Positions 35,819 through 44,726 of a stretch of 50,663 bases of DNA are shown here, in pieces. A program made the position numbers and the translations under genes. Within the stretch, counting starts at the first letter, position 1. The number at the start of each line of letters is the position of its first letter. The notes under the pieces were generated by a model. That model made no database searches, was not told where the DNA came from, and worked only from the letters and a program-made list of their open reading frames with translations. Source of the DNA: Alphaproteobacteria bacterium (GTDB taxonomy: Bacteria; Pseudomonadota; Alphaproteobacteria; UBA2136; JAPPOO01); NCBI GenBank assembly GCA_028817875.1, contig JAPPOO010000081.1, forward strand, positions 2,341 through 53,003, read 5' to 3'.

Positions 35819-37573
35819 TTATGAGCTTTTAAGAACCCTACGGTTTCCTAAAGCTTTCAGCTGTTGCCATGTTTCCGGTGTTATACCGTCTTCCAAATTG
35901 GCTAACATATTTTGGCGTTTTAACGCCACTTGCTGCTCTGCCCGAATGCCTTGCAAACGTTCAGAGAACAATATCTCTATTTCGTGCGGTTGTTTTTCTT
36001 TAACCCACTGGTCTAACAACGTCTGTTTATAAAGGCGTTGTACATCTTCTTGCCTACCACACTCTTCCAAATAGGAAACAAACGCTTCCTTTGCAAGTCT
36101 CTTTTCTAAAAAAGCTTGAACTAATACTTGATAAATGGATTTATCTTCATGATTTTCAAAAGAAAGTTCTAAAAAATCTTCTTCATAGGTTGCAACAAGC
36201 TGTGGTGCATAGCAGGCTAAAGCTAATAGTTGACGCCCCCCTTGCCCGTTGCCTGTTTGAGGTACCCAGTTTGTACGCCCTTGCACTTGGTTAGACTGTT
36301 TTTGTTTGTTACCTCGTGCGCGCCACAGCCTATCTTTTAATGCAGCTGCGTAATGACGTCGTACTGTTTCGTTCTTAATTGTTTTCATGCATTCCTGCAT
36401 GGCTGCATCTACCTGAGCGCGCCCTTCACCACTTTTAACATCTACACCGTCTGTTAAGTCTTGCCACAAAACATCTTCTAAGCGGATAGCTTGTACAACT
36501 AGCTTTTCAAAAGCTTCTTTACCATTTGTTTGCACATAACTATCAGGGTCTTCTCCTTCAGGTAAGTACATAAAGCGTAAGGTTTTTCCTGGCGTTAGGC
36601 TTGGTAGAATACGCTTAGCCAAACGCGCAGCAGCACCACGCCCTGCGGCATCTCCATCTAAACATACAACGGGTGCCGTGTGGTATTGCCATAGCAGTTG
36701 AATCTGCTCTGGCGTTACAGCAGTACCCATAGGCGCCACGGCTGTTTTAACACCTGCCTGCCATAAGGCAATAACATCCATGTACCCTTCTACAAGCAAA
36801 GCTTGGTTTTGTTGACGAATGTAGTTCCGTGCCCGATTTAAATTGTAAAGAATATAACTTTTGTTAAAAAACGGTGTATCTGGTGAGTTAAGATATTTTG
36901 GCTCGCCTTCCCCAATAATACGACCACCAAAAGCAATCACACGGTCTTTCAAATCTTGAATAGGGAACATTAACCGACCACGAAAACGATCGTAGTCACT
37001 TTTCTTTTTATCGGACTGGATGGATAACCCTGTTTCTCGCAAAATTTCAGTAGAAAATCCTTCTTCTACCAGTGCGATACGCGTTGTTTCCCAATTATCC
37101 GGCGCATATCCCAAACCAAAAGTTTTTACTGTTTCTTGGGTTAAGCCACGCCGTTGGATATAGGCTGCTATCTCTTGACCATGCCGCTGGTAAAATGTTT
37201 GCACCCGTGCCAACGCTTTGAAGCCGTCGTTTTTTACTTTTTCCGCAGCGGGGTCATGCACTATTTTTGGTAAATCCACACCCGTTTGCGCTGCTAAATG
37301 CTCCACGGTTTCTATGAATGTTCCGCCGCGAGTTTCTGTCATAAATGTGAAAATATCACCATGCGCCCCACAGCCAAAACAGTGGTAATGCCCCTCGTCT
37401 TCCCGTACATGAAAGGATGGCGACTTCTCTTTATGGAACGGGCAGCAAGCCCACCAGAATTTCCCCTTACGCTTTAAATCAGGTGCAATACGGCGCACTT
37501 CCTCAATAAGCGAGGCACGCTGTTTGATTTGCTCCAATATATTTGTGGGGTATTTCACGCGAATATTATACAC
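35819..37573 (-). CDS. dnaG: DNA primase
   Basis: This is a 584-residue primase. The CHC2 zinc site uses Cys44, His47, Cys65 and Cys68. The Toprim domain has LVEGYMDVIALWQAG and the acidic pair in CLDGDAAGRGAA. The C-terminal helicase-interacting region is divergent, as usual. It makes RNA primers at the replication fork. The start is a GTG at 37573; an in-frame GTG five codons later is another option. It is divergent from greA and upstream of rpoD. Confidence 0.96.
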   Translation of the reverse strand: MYNIRVKYPTNILEQIKQRASLIEEVRRIAPDLKRKGKFWWACCPFHKEKSPSFHVREDEGHYHCFGCGAHGDIFTFMTETRGGTFIETVEHLAAQTGVDLPKIVHDPAAEKVKNDGFKALARVQTFYQRHGQEIAAYIQRRGLTQETVKTFGLGYAPDNWETTRIALVEEGFSTEILRETGLSIQSDKKKSDYDRFRGRLMFPIQDLKDRVIAFGGRIIGEGEPKYLNSPDTPFFNKSYILYNLNRARNYIRQQNQALLVEGYMDVIALWQAGVKTAVAPMGTAVTPEQIQLLWQYHTAPVVCLDGDAAGRGAAARLAKRILPSLTPGKTLRFMYLPEGEDPDSYVQTNGKEAFEKLVVQAIRLEDVLWQDLTDGVDVKSGEGRAQVDAAMQECMKTIKNETVRRHYAAALKDRLWRARGNKQKQSNQVQGRTNWVPQTGNGQGGRQLLALACYAPQLVATYEEDFLELSFENHEDKSIYQVLVQAFLEKRLAKEAFVSYLEECGRQEDVQRLYKQTLLDQWVKEKQPHEIEILFSERLQGIRAEQQVALKRQNMLANLEDGITPETWQQLKALGNRRVLKSS

Positions 37574-37754
37574 ATAAGCTTACTTCTTTTTGGGAACTTT
37601 GCAAGTACTTTTGTGCATATTTCGTCAAGTTTTTTTGCATTGCTTTCACTAATTCATAAAAAATACTTGCCTTCTTTTTGTAACTACGGATAATTGGGGG
37701 TCTGTTTAATAAATAAACATTGATTAAATATTCACCAAAAAGAGGTATTGCGCG

Positions 37755-38240
37755 ATGGAACGCGTCCCGATGACGACGTATGGTTATTCTTTGTTGGAAC
37801 AAGAGCTTAAACACCTACAGAAAGTGGAGCGCCCTGCTATTATTGCGGCGATTGATGAAGCCCGTGGCCACGGAGACTTAAAAGAGAATGCCGAGTACCA
37901 CGCCGCCAAGGAAAAACAAGGCTTTATTGAAGGCCGTATTCAAGAGCTAGACAGCAAGCTTTCTCGCGCTGAGTTGATTGACCCAACCAAACTAAGCGGT
38001 GAACGTATTGTTATGGGTGCAACTGTTGTATTGGTGGATGCAGATACAGATAAAGAAGTGACCTATATTCTTGTTGGGCCTGATGAAGCAGATATTGAAA
38101 AAGGCCTTATTTCTGTTACATCGCCCATTGGAAAAGCCCTTATCGGTAAAAGTACGGGAGACGAGGCCATTGTCCGCGCACCAAGCGGAAACCGTACGTA
38201 TGACGTTGAAGACGTTCAATTTAAAGAAATTACAGTATAG
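37755..38240 (+). CDS. greA: transcription elongation factor GreA
   Basis: This is a 161-residue protein: an N-terminal coiled coil (about 1-75) with the catalytic-tip acidic pair in [20 protein letters not shown], and a C-terminal FKBP-like domain. It rescues backtracked RNA polymerase by stimulating transcript cleavage. The start [10 protein letters not shown] is canonical, with an AGAGGT site upstream. A small perfect inverted repeat TGTTTA/TAAACA (37703-37719) lies in the dnaG-greA promoter region. Confidence 0.97.
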   Translation: MERVPMTTYGYSLLEQELKHLQKVERPAIIAAIDEARGHGDLKENAEYHAAKEKQGFIEGRIQELDSKLSRAELIDPTKLSGERIVMGATVVLVDADTDKEVTYILVGPDEADIEKGLISVTSPIGKALIGKSTGDEAIVRAPSGNRTYDVEDVQFKEITV

Positions 38241-38260
38241 CTACTAAGTAGTTTTCTATC

Positions 38261-38296
38261 GGAAAAGCCGACTAATTTGCATTAGTCAGCTTTTCC
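38261..38296 (+). terminator. terminator after greA
   Basis: GGAAAAGC-C-GACTAAT (38261-38276) pairs with ATTAGTC-A-GCTTTTCC (38281-38296) with one mismatch around a four-base loop, followed by TTCTTCG. It lies 20 bases after greA and may also serve the convergent gene. Confidence 0.8.
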
Positions 38297-38312
38297 TTCT
38301 TCGCAATTAGTG

Positions 38313-38660
38313 TCAAAGATTGGCCGCAATTGTACCACCAACGTCCTTGTCAAAGTTAAGGACAAATTTAGGATTAGCATCTAGACATTTTTTGCCTTCT
38401 AGCGAAAACAAATGAAATTTTCGCCAATTGCCAACCATAGCCCGTCCCTTGAGGATATGCCAATTAGGATCATCCGCATTGCAAAATACAATACCTGCTT
38501 TAGCAAGAATGCTCGCTTCTACTACAGCATTCTCGCTATAAAGAATTATCACATCCTTCTTAGCAGCTTTTAGTACAGCCTGTAACAGTTTTTCCTGCTC
38601 ATCAGTTTTAGTTGAATAACCAACAAGCAAAATGACAGCTTTCTTCTTAGACTTAAACAT
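38313..38660 (-). CDS. hypothetical small protein
   Basis: This is a 115-residue soluble protein from ATG 38660, with a strong GGAGGT site 6 bases upstream (an in-frame GTG lies one codon earlier). It begins MFKSKKKAVILLVGYSTK, followed by alternating strand/helix segments (KDVIILYSENAVVEASILAKAGIVFC), which look Rossmann-like. I recognise no family. It stands between greA and tsaC with its own spacing on both sides. Confidence 0.7.
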   Translation of the reverse strand: MFKSKKKAVILLVGYSTKTDEQEKLLQAVLKAAKKDVIILYSENAVVEASILAKAGIVFCNADDPNWHILKGRAMVGNWRKFHLFSLEGKKCLDANPKFVLNFDKDVGGTIAANL

Positions 38661-38741
38661 CACTACACCTCCATGATGTTATAAAACTTAATAGCCAAGA
38701 TTTTTTTGATATGGGCTATTATGTGGAAACTGCAACCGCCT

Positions 38742-39290
38742 TTAGCGTAAAAATTCTTCTGTTGCAGGGTTATAAATACGGGAAGGCTGGCCATGTAACG
38801 GCTCTGGCAGCGTAAGTGCGGCTACTCCTGCGGGAGCATCTGTTACTTCTGTTGCAGGGGGTTCGCCCGCAATGTTCAGGCTAGTTGAAACCAGCGGCTT
38901 ACCCCATGCCTGCATGTATTGCTGCATGTAATCTACTTGAGGTAAACGTACAGAAACCGTATCAAACCCACCCATAAGCAGCTTTGGCGTACTGGCAGAT
39001 GGCGGTAGTAGCAACGTCGTCGCTATCTGGTCTAGCTGCCAGTAACGCTTGATGGCAGCTTCTGCTGCTGCATCTAAATCTCCACATATTTGAGGTAATG
39101 TTTGAAGGTTGGGAACCAGCGTAATCAACCCCTTGTTTTTACTGCGCTGCTTTAGGGCAATGATTTTTTCTAGCGCTTTATCATTAAACGGGTCTGCACA
39201 ATAGCCATACACACCTTCGGCAGGTGCAATCGCAACCTCACCTGCGTTTAAGGCATCAACAAACGCTTTTAGTTGGCTATCAGACCACAT
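38742..39290 (-). CDS. tsaC: threonylcarbamoyl-AMP synthase (YrdC/TsaC type)
   Basis: This is a 182-residue YrdC-domain protein of the short TsaC form, lacking the Sua5 C-terminal domain. Motifs include PAEGVYGYCADPFND, the KQRSKNK lysine/arginine motif that binds nucleotide and bicarbonate, VSVRLP and STSLNIAGEPP. It makes threonylcarbamoyl-AMP, used by TsaBDE for t6A37 of tRNAs. It lies 9 bases downstream of a membrane protein gene and is the last gene of a minus-strand run starting at tadA. Confidence 0.9.
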   Translation of the reverse strand: MWSDSQLKAFVDALNAGEVAIAPAEGVYGYCADPFNDKALEKIIALKQRSKNKGLITLVPNLQTLPQICGDLDAAAEAAIKRYWQLDQIATTLLLPPSASTPKLLMGGFDTVSVRLPQVDYMQQYMQAWGKPLVSTSLNIAGEPPATEVTDAPAGVAALTLPEPLHGQPSRIYNPATEEFLR

Positions 39291-39299
39291 TTTAAAAAT

Positions 39300-40361
39300 T
39301 TATCCCTTATACCGCACCCAGTAGAGCCGCATTTTCTGGTAAAGCTCTCGCAACGGTAAAATATTTGCCACTTCGGGCTTTATAACTTCTGTTCCTTTGT
39401 GGGTTTCAACTACAATAGCGGCTTTTGTATAGTTGTGACCTTTACAAAAGCTATGATCTAAACTGCGTACATCTGCCCAGTTGACTGCCAAAACCTGAAC
39501 TCCGCCTTTGGTATACGAAAAACCATTTTCATGCAAGCGCACATTTGTTTCTTCGGCATTATCAAGCTCTCTTTTCTTTTTTAGTACTAATTGCAAAAAG
39601 TATACAAATCCAATACTTGCAAACCCTAAAAGAGCTATCATCATAATTAATGGAGGACCAAAACCGCTGGTGCCTTTAAACATTGGGATAAGTACAAATG
39701 CAAAAAATGGAATTTCCATAAAAAACACAGCCGTAAACAACCATAACTGAGCTATTACCTTTTGCCCTTTTTCCCTATCCAAAATAAATACCTGCTCTTT
39801 TGGTAGTGCTGCCAGCTCTTCTGCCGTTGGCTCTTTAGATGTTTGTTCTTCCCAGTGTTGGTCAATAACATCTACCAGCTCCCGCACAGGTAAAATACTT
39901 CCGTGGTTAAAGTCCTTATTTGTACCGTCTCTTAGCTTTAAACGGACATAATGTTGTTTGTTTTTACCCCCTGTTTGATAGTTTTCTATATCAACAATAT
40001 CGAACCATTTAATCTCAAACTTTTTAGTGCTAAATAAAGGGTGGTACTTAATACCCTCTGCGGTCAATAGAATGTAAGAACTTTGAGGGTATAAAAACTC
40101 AACGACGGAAAAAAGTAAAAAACCGAATCCAACCAAAGCAAACACAATGGCGATAATAAGGTTAAAAGGGTCTTGCTCAGCAAATGCCACCCACGCCCAA
40201 CCCGCTGTACTTGCACCTACTATAGCAACTGTTGCCACCAATGTACGTATAAGTGCCCAACTAGCCTTGGGGGTTAATAGAATTTCTCCTTCTTTTACGT
40301 TCAAACCTTTTATACGTTTAGGCCTGTTAAAGCTTCTTTGTCGACGCTCCACTACACTCAT
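39300..40361 (-). CDS. membrane protein with two PH-like repeats
   Basis: This is a 353-residue protein with an internal duplication. Each half has two transmembrane helices (about 35-85 and 205-260) followed by a PH-like soluble module: YILLTAEGIKYHPLFSTKKFEIKW ending LPVRELVDVIDQHW, and VRLHENGFSYTKGGVQVLAVNW ending LPLRELYQKMRLYW. The repeated L-P-x-R-E-L motif and W make the duplication clear. I know no specific function. The start overlaps the tadA stop (ATGA), so it is co-translated with tadA. Confidence 0.78.
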   Translation of the reverse strand: MSVVERRQRSFNRPKRIKGLNVKEGEILLTPKASWALIRTLVATVAIVGASTAGWAWVAFAEQDPFNLIIAIVFALVGFGFLLFSVVEFLYPQSSYILLTAEGIKYHPLFSTKKFEIKWFDIVDIENYQTGGKNKQHYVRLKLRDGTNKDFNHGSILPVRELVDVIDQHWEEQTSKEPTAEELAALPKEQVFILDREKGQKVIAQLWLFTAVFFMEIPFFAFVLIPMFKGTSGFGPPLIMMIALLGFASIGFVYFLQLVLKKKRELDNAEETNVRLHENGFSYTKGGVQVLAVNWADVRSLDHSFCKGHNYTKAAIVVETHKGTEVIKPEVANILPLRELYQKMRLYWVRYKG

Positions 40362-40810
40362 TTTCGCTTCTCCTTAAAAAATTGCTGTAGTACCAATTTA
40401 CACTCTTCTTCTAAAATTCCGCCTATCACCATTGGTTTATGGTGGGCATGGGCCAGCACGCGGGCACCGTTTTCTGTTCCGCCTGATTTTACATCGTATG
40501 CCCCAAAGCGGATTTCCTTTACCCGAAACCAACTGAGAGCTTGAGCACACATGGCACATGGCTCTAACGTTATGGCTACGGTGCAATCGGTTAGGTACAT
40601 ATCCCCTTTCTGCTTTGCTGCTTTTTGGCACGCTATAAACTCAGCGTGTGCCGTTGGGTCTTGCCGCATTTCAACTTCATTGTGGGCTGCGGCTAAAATC
40701 GTTCCTTCACAATCATACACAACGGCACCTACGGGCACTTCACCCTGCTGCGCCGCCTTTTTAGCTTGCTCTAGTGCCAACTGCATCATTTGCGTATGAA
40801 TATCTACCAT
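40358..40810 (-). CDS. tadA: tRNA adenosine(34) deaminase TadA
   Basis: This is a 150-residue cytidine-deaminase-fold enzyme. The zinc and proton-transfer site is HAEFIA and the two zinc cysteines are in PCAMCAQAL. It converts A34 to inosine in the tRNA anticodon (tRNA-Arg ACG), an essential step for decoding. It is divergent from the pseudouridine synthase gene, with only 21 bases between the start codons. Confidence 0.94.
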   Translation of the reverse strand: MVDIHTQMMQLALEQAKKAAQQGEVPVGAVVYDCEGTILAAAHNEVEMRQDPTAHAEFIACQKAAKQKGDMYLTDCTVAITLEPCAMCAQALSWFRVKEIRFGAYDVKSGGTENGARVLAHAHHKPMVIGGILEEECKLVLQQFFKEKRK

Positions 40811-40831
40811 TTTCGTGTTATAGCCTACCTT

Positions 40832-41566
40832 ATGGAAAATAACCAGTCACCAAAGCCCGAACGCATTGCCAAACGTATTGCCGCTGCGGGTGTTTGCTCG
40901 CGCCGACAAGCTGAAACCCTTATTGAAGAAGGAAAAGTTAGTGTTAACGGTAAAATAATTACCTCGCCTGCGCTTAATGTCATTCTCGATGACCACGTTG
41001 TTGTTCAAGGTAAACCTCTTGATGCCCCCCAACAATCGCGACTTTTTCGCTTCCATAAGCCAAAAGGCTGTTTGTGTACAACAAAAGACCCTGAAGGCCG
41101 CCAAACCATTTACGATATTCTGCCGCCTAACCTTCCCCGTGTTGTTAGTATTGGTCGGCTGGATTTTAATAGTGAAGGACTTCTACTGCTTACAACCGAT
41201 GGTGCCTTGGCTGAAAAATGGATGCGCGGTGACCACGAACGTGTTTACCGTGTGCGTGTTTACGGCCAGCTTACGGATGATTCTCTAGCCCGATTACGTA
41301 AAGGGCTCAAAACCAAACATATCTTCTACAAACCTATGAAGATAGAGATGGAACCTACTGAAAAATCAGCAAGAAATTTTTGGTATCGCATCACCTTAAC
41401 TGAAGGTAAAAACCGAGAAATCCGTAACGCTATTGAAGCTGTTGGTGGGCAGGTTACACGCCTTATCCGTGTTGCTTACGGCCCTGCCGACCTTGGAAGT
41501 ATCCCCCGTAAAAGCGTTGTGGAAGTTCCGCAAAACCAACTCAAAAAATGGCAAAAAGAGGCGTAG
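40832..41566 (+). CDS. 23S rRNA pseudouridine synthase of the RluB/RsuA family
   Basis: This is a 244-residue protein from ATG 40832 (MENNQSPKPERIAKR); the frame extends upstream into tadA but this start fits the family. An S4 RNA-binding domain (IAAAGVCSRRQAETLIEEGKV) is followed by the catalytic domain with the active Asp in GRLDFNSEGLLLLTTDG and the C-terminal REIRNAIEAVGGQVTRLIR. RluB-type enzymes modify U2605 of 23S rRNA; RluB versus RluE/F specificity is not certain from sequence. It heads a plus-strand run with the ASCH and rsmD genes. Confidence 0.93.
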   Translation: MENNQSPKPERIAKRIAAAGVCSRRQAETLIEEGKVSVNGKIITSPALNVILDDHVVVQGKPLDAPQQSRLFRFHKPKGCLCTTKDPEGRQTIYDILPPNLPRVVSIGRLDFNSEGLLLLTTDGALAEKWMRGDHERVYRVRVYGQLTDDSLARLRKGLKTKHIFYKPMKIEMEPTEKSARNFWYRITLTEGKNREIRNAIEAVGGQVTRLIRVAYGPADLGSIPRKSVVEVPQNQLKKWQKEA

Positions 41567-41568
41567 CT

Positions 41569-41922
41569 ATGGCTCACCATACGATGAAGCTTAACCCTAC
41601 CTCTTTTGATAAAATTGCAGCGGGTACCAAAACCATCGAACTCCGCTTATGGGATAAAAAACGCCAACAGTTTTCTGCGGGCGACACCGTTACTTTTACG
41701 CGCTTGCCTGATAAAACTCAGAGCCTAACACGAACGATTGTTAAAATCGTTCACGCTCCTACATTTCAAGAACTTTTACAAAAAGTTAACCCTCTTGATT
41801 GTGGCTACCAGCCGCAGGATTTAGACGGTATTGAAAGCGGTCATCATGGAATTTATGACATCTATACGCCTGAAGATGAGAAGAAATATGGCGTTGTAGG
41901 GATTTGCCTTAACCATGAGTAA
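41569..41922 (+). CDS. ASCH domain protein
   Basis: This is a 117-residue protein from ATG 41569, two bases after the previous stop. MKLNPTSFDKIAAGTKTIELRLWD with the GTKTIELR core is the ASCH/PUA-like signature, and VTFTRLP plus VGICLNHE complete the small beta-barrel. The family is thought to bind RNA or modified nucleotides; some members are N4-acetylcytidine amidohydrolases. It lies between two RNA-modification genes and overlaps rsmD by 8 bases, consistent with an RNA-related role. Confidence 0.88.
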   Translation: MAHHTMKLNPTSFDKIAAGTKTIELRLWDKKRQQFSAGDTVTFTRLPDKTQSLTRTIVKIVHAPTFQELLQKVNPLDCGYQPQDLDGIESGHHGIYDIYTPEDEKKYGVVGICLNHE

Positions 41923-42460
41923 AGAACGTTTCTCCCACATTATTACAGGCCAATGGCGCGGACGGAAAATTCTTCTTCCGCAAGATGATGCCGTGCGTCC
42001 TACCCGCAATATGGTGTTACAGGCAGGCTTTAATATGCTTGGCAGTCACACTCATTTTCAAAATAAAACACTGTTAGACTTATGTTGCGGCAGCGGCCAA
42101 TGGGGTCTGGAAGCTCTCTCCCGCGGCGCAGCGCATGTTACTTTTGTTGATACTGATATTCAAACACTTACTCAAAATTTGGCGGTTTTTGACGTTAATG
42201 AACAACAAGCTACTGTTGTTCAGAAACGGCTGGAAACTATTACAAACTCAGTTGAAAACGTTGATATTATCATCGCCGACCCACCGTATGGTTCAGACCT
42301 GTATGATGTGATCCTTAGCAACCCCCAATGGGGCAAGACTGAAACACTGTGGTTGATTGAAACAGGCCACCGCTATGACCTCATAATCCCAGAGCATTTC
42401 AAATTAATTAAAAATAAGAAATACGGGAAATCAACGCTATGGCTTCTTCAACAAAATTGA
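41915..42460 (+). CDS. rsmD: 16S rRNA (guanine(966)-N2)-methyltransferase RsmD
   Basis: This is a 181-residue methyltransferase. The N-terminal GQWRGRKILLP and RPTRNMV segments, SAM motif LLDLCCGSGQWGLEAL and the catalytic DPPYGS motif identify RsmD. It methylates G966 of 16S rRNA on the 30S subunit. It overlaps the ASCH gene upstream and the membrane protein gene downstream, indicating one operon. Confidence 0.93.
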   Translation: MSKERFSHIITGQWRGRKILLPQDDAVRPTRNMVLQAGFNMLGSHTHFQNKTLLDLCCGSGQWGLEALSRGAAHVTFVDTDIQTLTQNLAVFDVNEQQATVVQKRLETITNSVENVDIIIADPPYGSDLYDVILSNPQWGKTETLWLIETGHRYDLIIPEHFKLIKNKKYGKSTLWLLQQN

Positions 42461-43587
42461 TGCCTTTCTTGCTCTGGGCTTTGGTGCAAATTCCTTCCTT
42501 ACGCGCACTTACTAAATATGCGCCCCAGCCTGAGTTTACTGTGCCCGTATTCTTACTGATAACAGCTATTGCAACCTACTGGTTATGGCACCAATGGCCC
42601 CGCCCGTGGCTCCAAAAAATTGTTTCTACCCCGTGGCCAACGCTGTTTATGCTGTCTGCTTTTACAACTGCGGCCGCTTTTATTTATCCCCGTGCGGATG
42701 CCCTTAGCAAAGTCGGACGCGGCAGCGATGCAGATAATGCTATTATTGATGCTGCCCAAGCCTTTTGGAATGGCTCCCATATGTATAGTGTTGAAACTTA
42801 CTTCAATAACCCTATTAGCCCGGGGCCGGGGTGGGTTCTTCTGGCTTCTCCGTTGGTACTAGCAGGCGTTTACTGGCTATTGACACCGTTTTTACTTGGG
42901 TTAACGGCTCAGGTTTTACGCAAAACAACAGGCAGTTGGCAAGTGCCCAACGCCCTGATGTTAATACTAGGAAGCTCGCTCGCTTGGTGGGAACTTACCG
43001 TTGTTGGTGGAGACCTCCCTGCTCTTTCGTGTGCTTTACTGATTTTGGCTGCCCTTACCCATACTATCAAAACGCCAACCCAGCTCATTGTTATTGCATT
43101 GCTTATGGGCGTGGTTGCAACCAGCCGTATCGTTTTATTTTACCTGCCCGTTTTGTACGCCCTTATACTTTGGTCAAAAAATCCCCGTTGGGCGGTTACT
43201 TACGCTTTAGTTGCAGGAGCCACCTGCCTTGGGCTTCACAGTTTTTTTGCAATGACATCTGCTGGCAGCTACCCCCCTCTTCATTTACTTGGTAAAGGCG
43301 GCAGCATTATGCCAACCAAGGCAAAGGTAGCCGCTTTGTTTATTTGTGGCGCGGCTGGTATTGAGATTTTACGGCAAATCTTCCAGCACCGCGTTACTTC
43401 CTTTAGCCAGCATGTTTACGTGTTGTGGCTTGGTATTTTTACGCCTCTTAGCCTTGTTGCGCTGGCGGATTTGATTTTCACCCGCAGTGGTGAATTTAAT
43501 ATATGGGAAGGTGCGAACTACCTTTTTCCACCGCTTTTGTGTGGTGTTACACTTATTCTACTCAGGTTGCCCAAACAGATTCGCTAA
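42439..43587 (+). CDS. GT-C-like polytopic membrane protein
   Basis: This is a 382-residue integral membrane protein with about ten hydrophobic helices. A periplasmic-type loop after the second helix (RGSDADNAIIDAAQAFWNGSHMYS) and the following ETYFNNPISPGPGW resemble GT87/DUF2029-type glycosyltransferases that use polyprenyl sugar donors. That match is weak and the function is uncertain. The start at 42439 overlaps rsmD by 22 bases; ATG 42460 forms a TGATG junction with the rsmD stop and is an equally good start. Its 3' end overlaps the convergent amidotransferase gene by 30 bases. Confidence 0.72.
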   Translation: MASSTKLMPFLLWALVQIPSLRALTKYAPQPEFTVPVFLLITAIATYWLWHQWPRPWLQKIVSTPWPTLFMLSAFTTAAAFIYPRADALSKVGRGSDADNAIIDAAQAFWNGSHMYSVETYFNNPISPGPGWVLLASPLVLAGVYWLLTPFLLGLTAQVLRKTTGSWQVPNALMLILGSSLAWWELTVVGGDLPALSCALLILAALTHTIKTPTQLIVIALLMGVVATSRIVLFYLPVLYALILWSKNPRWAVTYALVAGATCLGLHSFFAMTSAGSYPPLHLLGKGGSIMPTKAKVAALFICGAAGIEILRQIFQHRVTSFSQHVYVLWLGIFTPLSLVALADLIFTRSGEFNIWEGANYLFPPLLCGVTLILLRLPKQIR

Positions 43588-44277
43588 AAAAGATTCAAAC
43601 CACGCTTGAGGTGCGGGGAGTTTCTGTTCAGCCAATAGCACATGCTCTTCTACTGTTTCCGGTAGATACACACCATCAGCCCGTTGCTGTTCCCAACCGA
43701 ATTGATGCCAATCTTCAATAAACTTCGTTGTTATTTCCGGGTGGAACTGCGTCCCGTATACTCGCTCGCCAAATTTAGCAGCCTGTTCACGGTAGATGTC
43801 TCCTACCATAAGACCTTTGGCTGTTTGCGGCAACGTGTATGTATCCTGATGCGCCTGAAACACCTCTACACCGTCCAACTGTTGGCCAAATACGTCATCA
43901 TCTGCCACTTGCTGTACGCGTGTAAACCCAAATACAAAACCAGGGTCTCCTTTTACAACTGTTCCGCCATAAACTTGGGTGAGCATATGGCAGCCAAAGC
44001 AAATGCCGTAAACAGGTACATTCTTGGCTAATACTTGCTCAAGCCATTTCATCTCTTGCTGCATCCACGGTAATGTATCGTGCTCGTACATCCCCATGGT
44101 GGCTCCCATAATAATAGCTCCTTGAATACTGTTTGGGTCAGGCAAAGTTTCACCCGCCCGTGCATTGCACGTTTGTACCCGCCACCCTTGTTTTTCCAAT
44201 AGACTTTGGGGCCTTTGAATAGGCGCTCGGTTACTGTGAACAATTAATGGAATATCAACGGGTATTTTCATCCGCAT
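43558..44277 (-). CDS. class I glutamine amidotransferase-like protein
   Basis: This is a 239-residue protein with the nucleophile Cys in YGICFGCHML and the His-Glu pair in YGTQFHPEIT, the catalytic triad of GATase1 enzymes. It resembles the stand-alone GMP-synthase-like amidotransferases (YfeJ type) rather than a subunit of a known synthase; no synthase gene is adjacent. The substrate is unknown. A hairpin terminator upstream separates it from the small gene on its right. Confidence 0.88.
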   Translation of the reverse strand: MRMKIPVDIPLIVHSNRAPIQRPQSLLEKQGWRVQTCNARAGETLPDPNSIQGAIIMGATMGMYEHDTLPWMQQEMKWLEQVLAKNVPVYGICFGCHMLTQVYGGTVVKGDPGFVFGFTRVQQVADDDVFGQQLDGVEVFQAHQDTYTLPQTAKGLMVGDIYREQAAKFGERVYGTQFHPEITTKFIEDWHQFGWEQQRADGVYLPETVEEHVLLAEQKLPAPQAWFESFLANLFGQPE

Positions 44278-44300
44278 TTATGTAGCAGGTTATCTTCCAA

Positions 44301-44340
44301 AAAGAAAGAGGCACTACAAACAAGTAGTACCTCTTTCTTT
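44301..44340. terminator. terminator after the 99-residue gene
   Basis: AAAGAAAGAGG-C-ACTAC (44301-44317) pairs with GTAGT-A-CCTCTTTCTTT (44324-44340) with one mismatch around a six-base loop. On the minus strand the tail is U-containing. It lies 15 bases past the stop of the gene at 44356. Confidence 0.75.
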
Positions 44341-44355
44341 ACTGGGTGTTTTTTT

Positions 44356-44655
44356 TCACACAAGAAGTTCTTCTGCCAAACTTACCGCTCCATTCTCACT
44401 TGCACACAAAGAACTTCCGTCTGCAAATGTGATAACGTCACCTTTTAAAATTCCTTCAGGAAGAGAATTTATAAACGGTTGAGATTCCCCTCTAATAAGA
44501 GAGAATTCGCCATCACCTAGAATCTCTTGCAATGCCTCTTGTAACAAGGGTGTTGTTTTTTCAGGAGGGGCACAAGTGCCCATACCGCTTGTCTGGCTTT
44601 CGATTTTCTCTTTAAATAAAAAAAGTACTCTACTTGCAATTGTTCCTTCTGCCAC
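44356..44655 (-). CDS. hypothetical small protein
   Basis: This is a 99-residue protein starting at GTG 44655 with a strong GAGGAG site 7 bases upstream. No signal peptide. The chain has two or three cysteines and a C-terminal FADGSSLCASENGAVSLAEELLV. I recognise no family. It is located downstream of mutL on the same strand with a 71-base gap and ends in its own terminator. Confidence 0.65.
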   Translation of the reverse strand: MAEGTIASRVLFLFKEKIESQTSGMGTCAPPEKTTPLLQEALQEILGDGEFSLIRGESQPFINSLPEGILKGDVITFADGSSLCASENGAVSLAEELLV

Positions 44656-44726
44656 GGCTCATCTCCTCTAGCAGTTTAAGAGTTTGTAAATTTACTTAGA
44701 AAACATGTGGTTATGTATTTACACTA

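Noticed and set aside
37566-37814. Minus-strand ORF upstream of dnaG
   Set aside because: It is antisense to the start of greA and overlaps the divergent promoter region; no supporting features.
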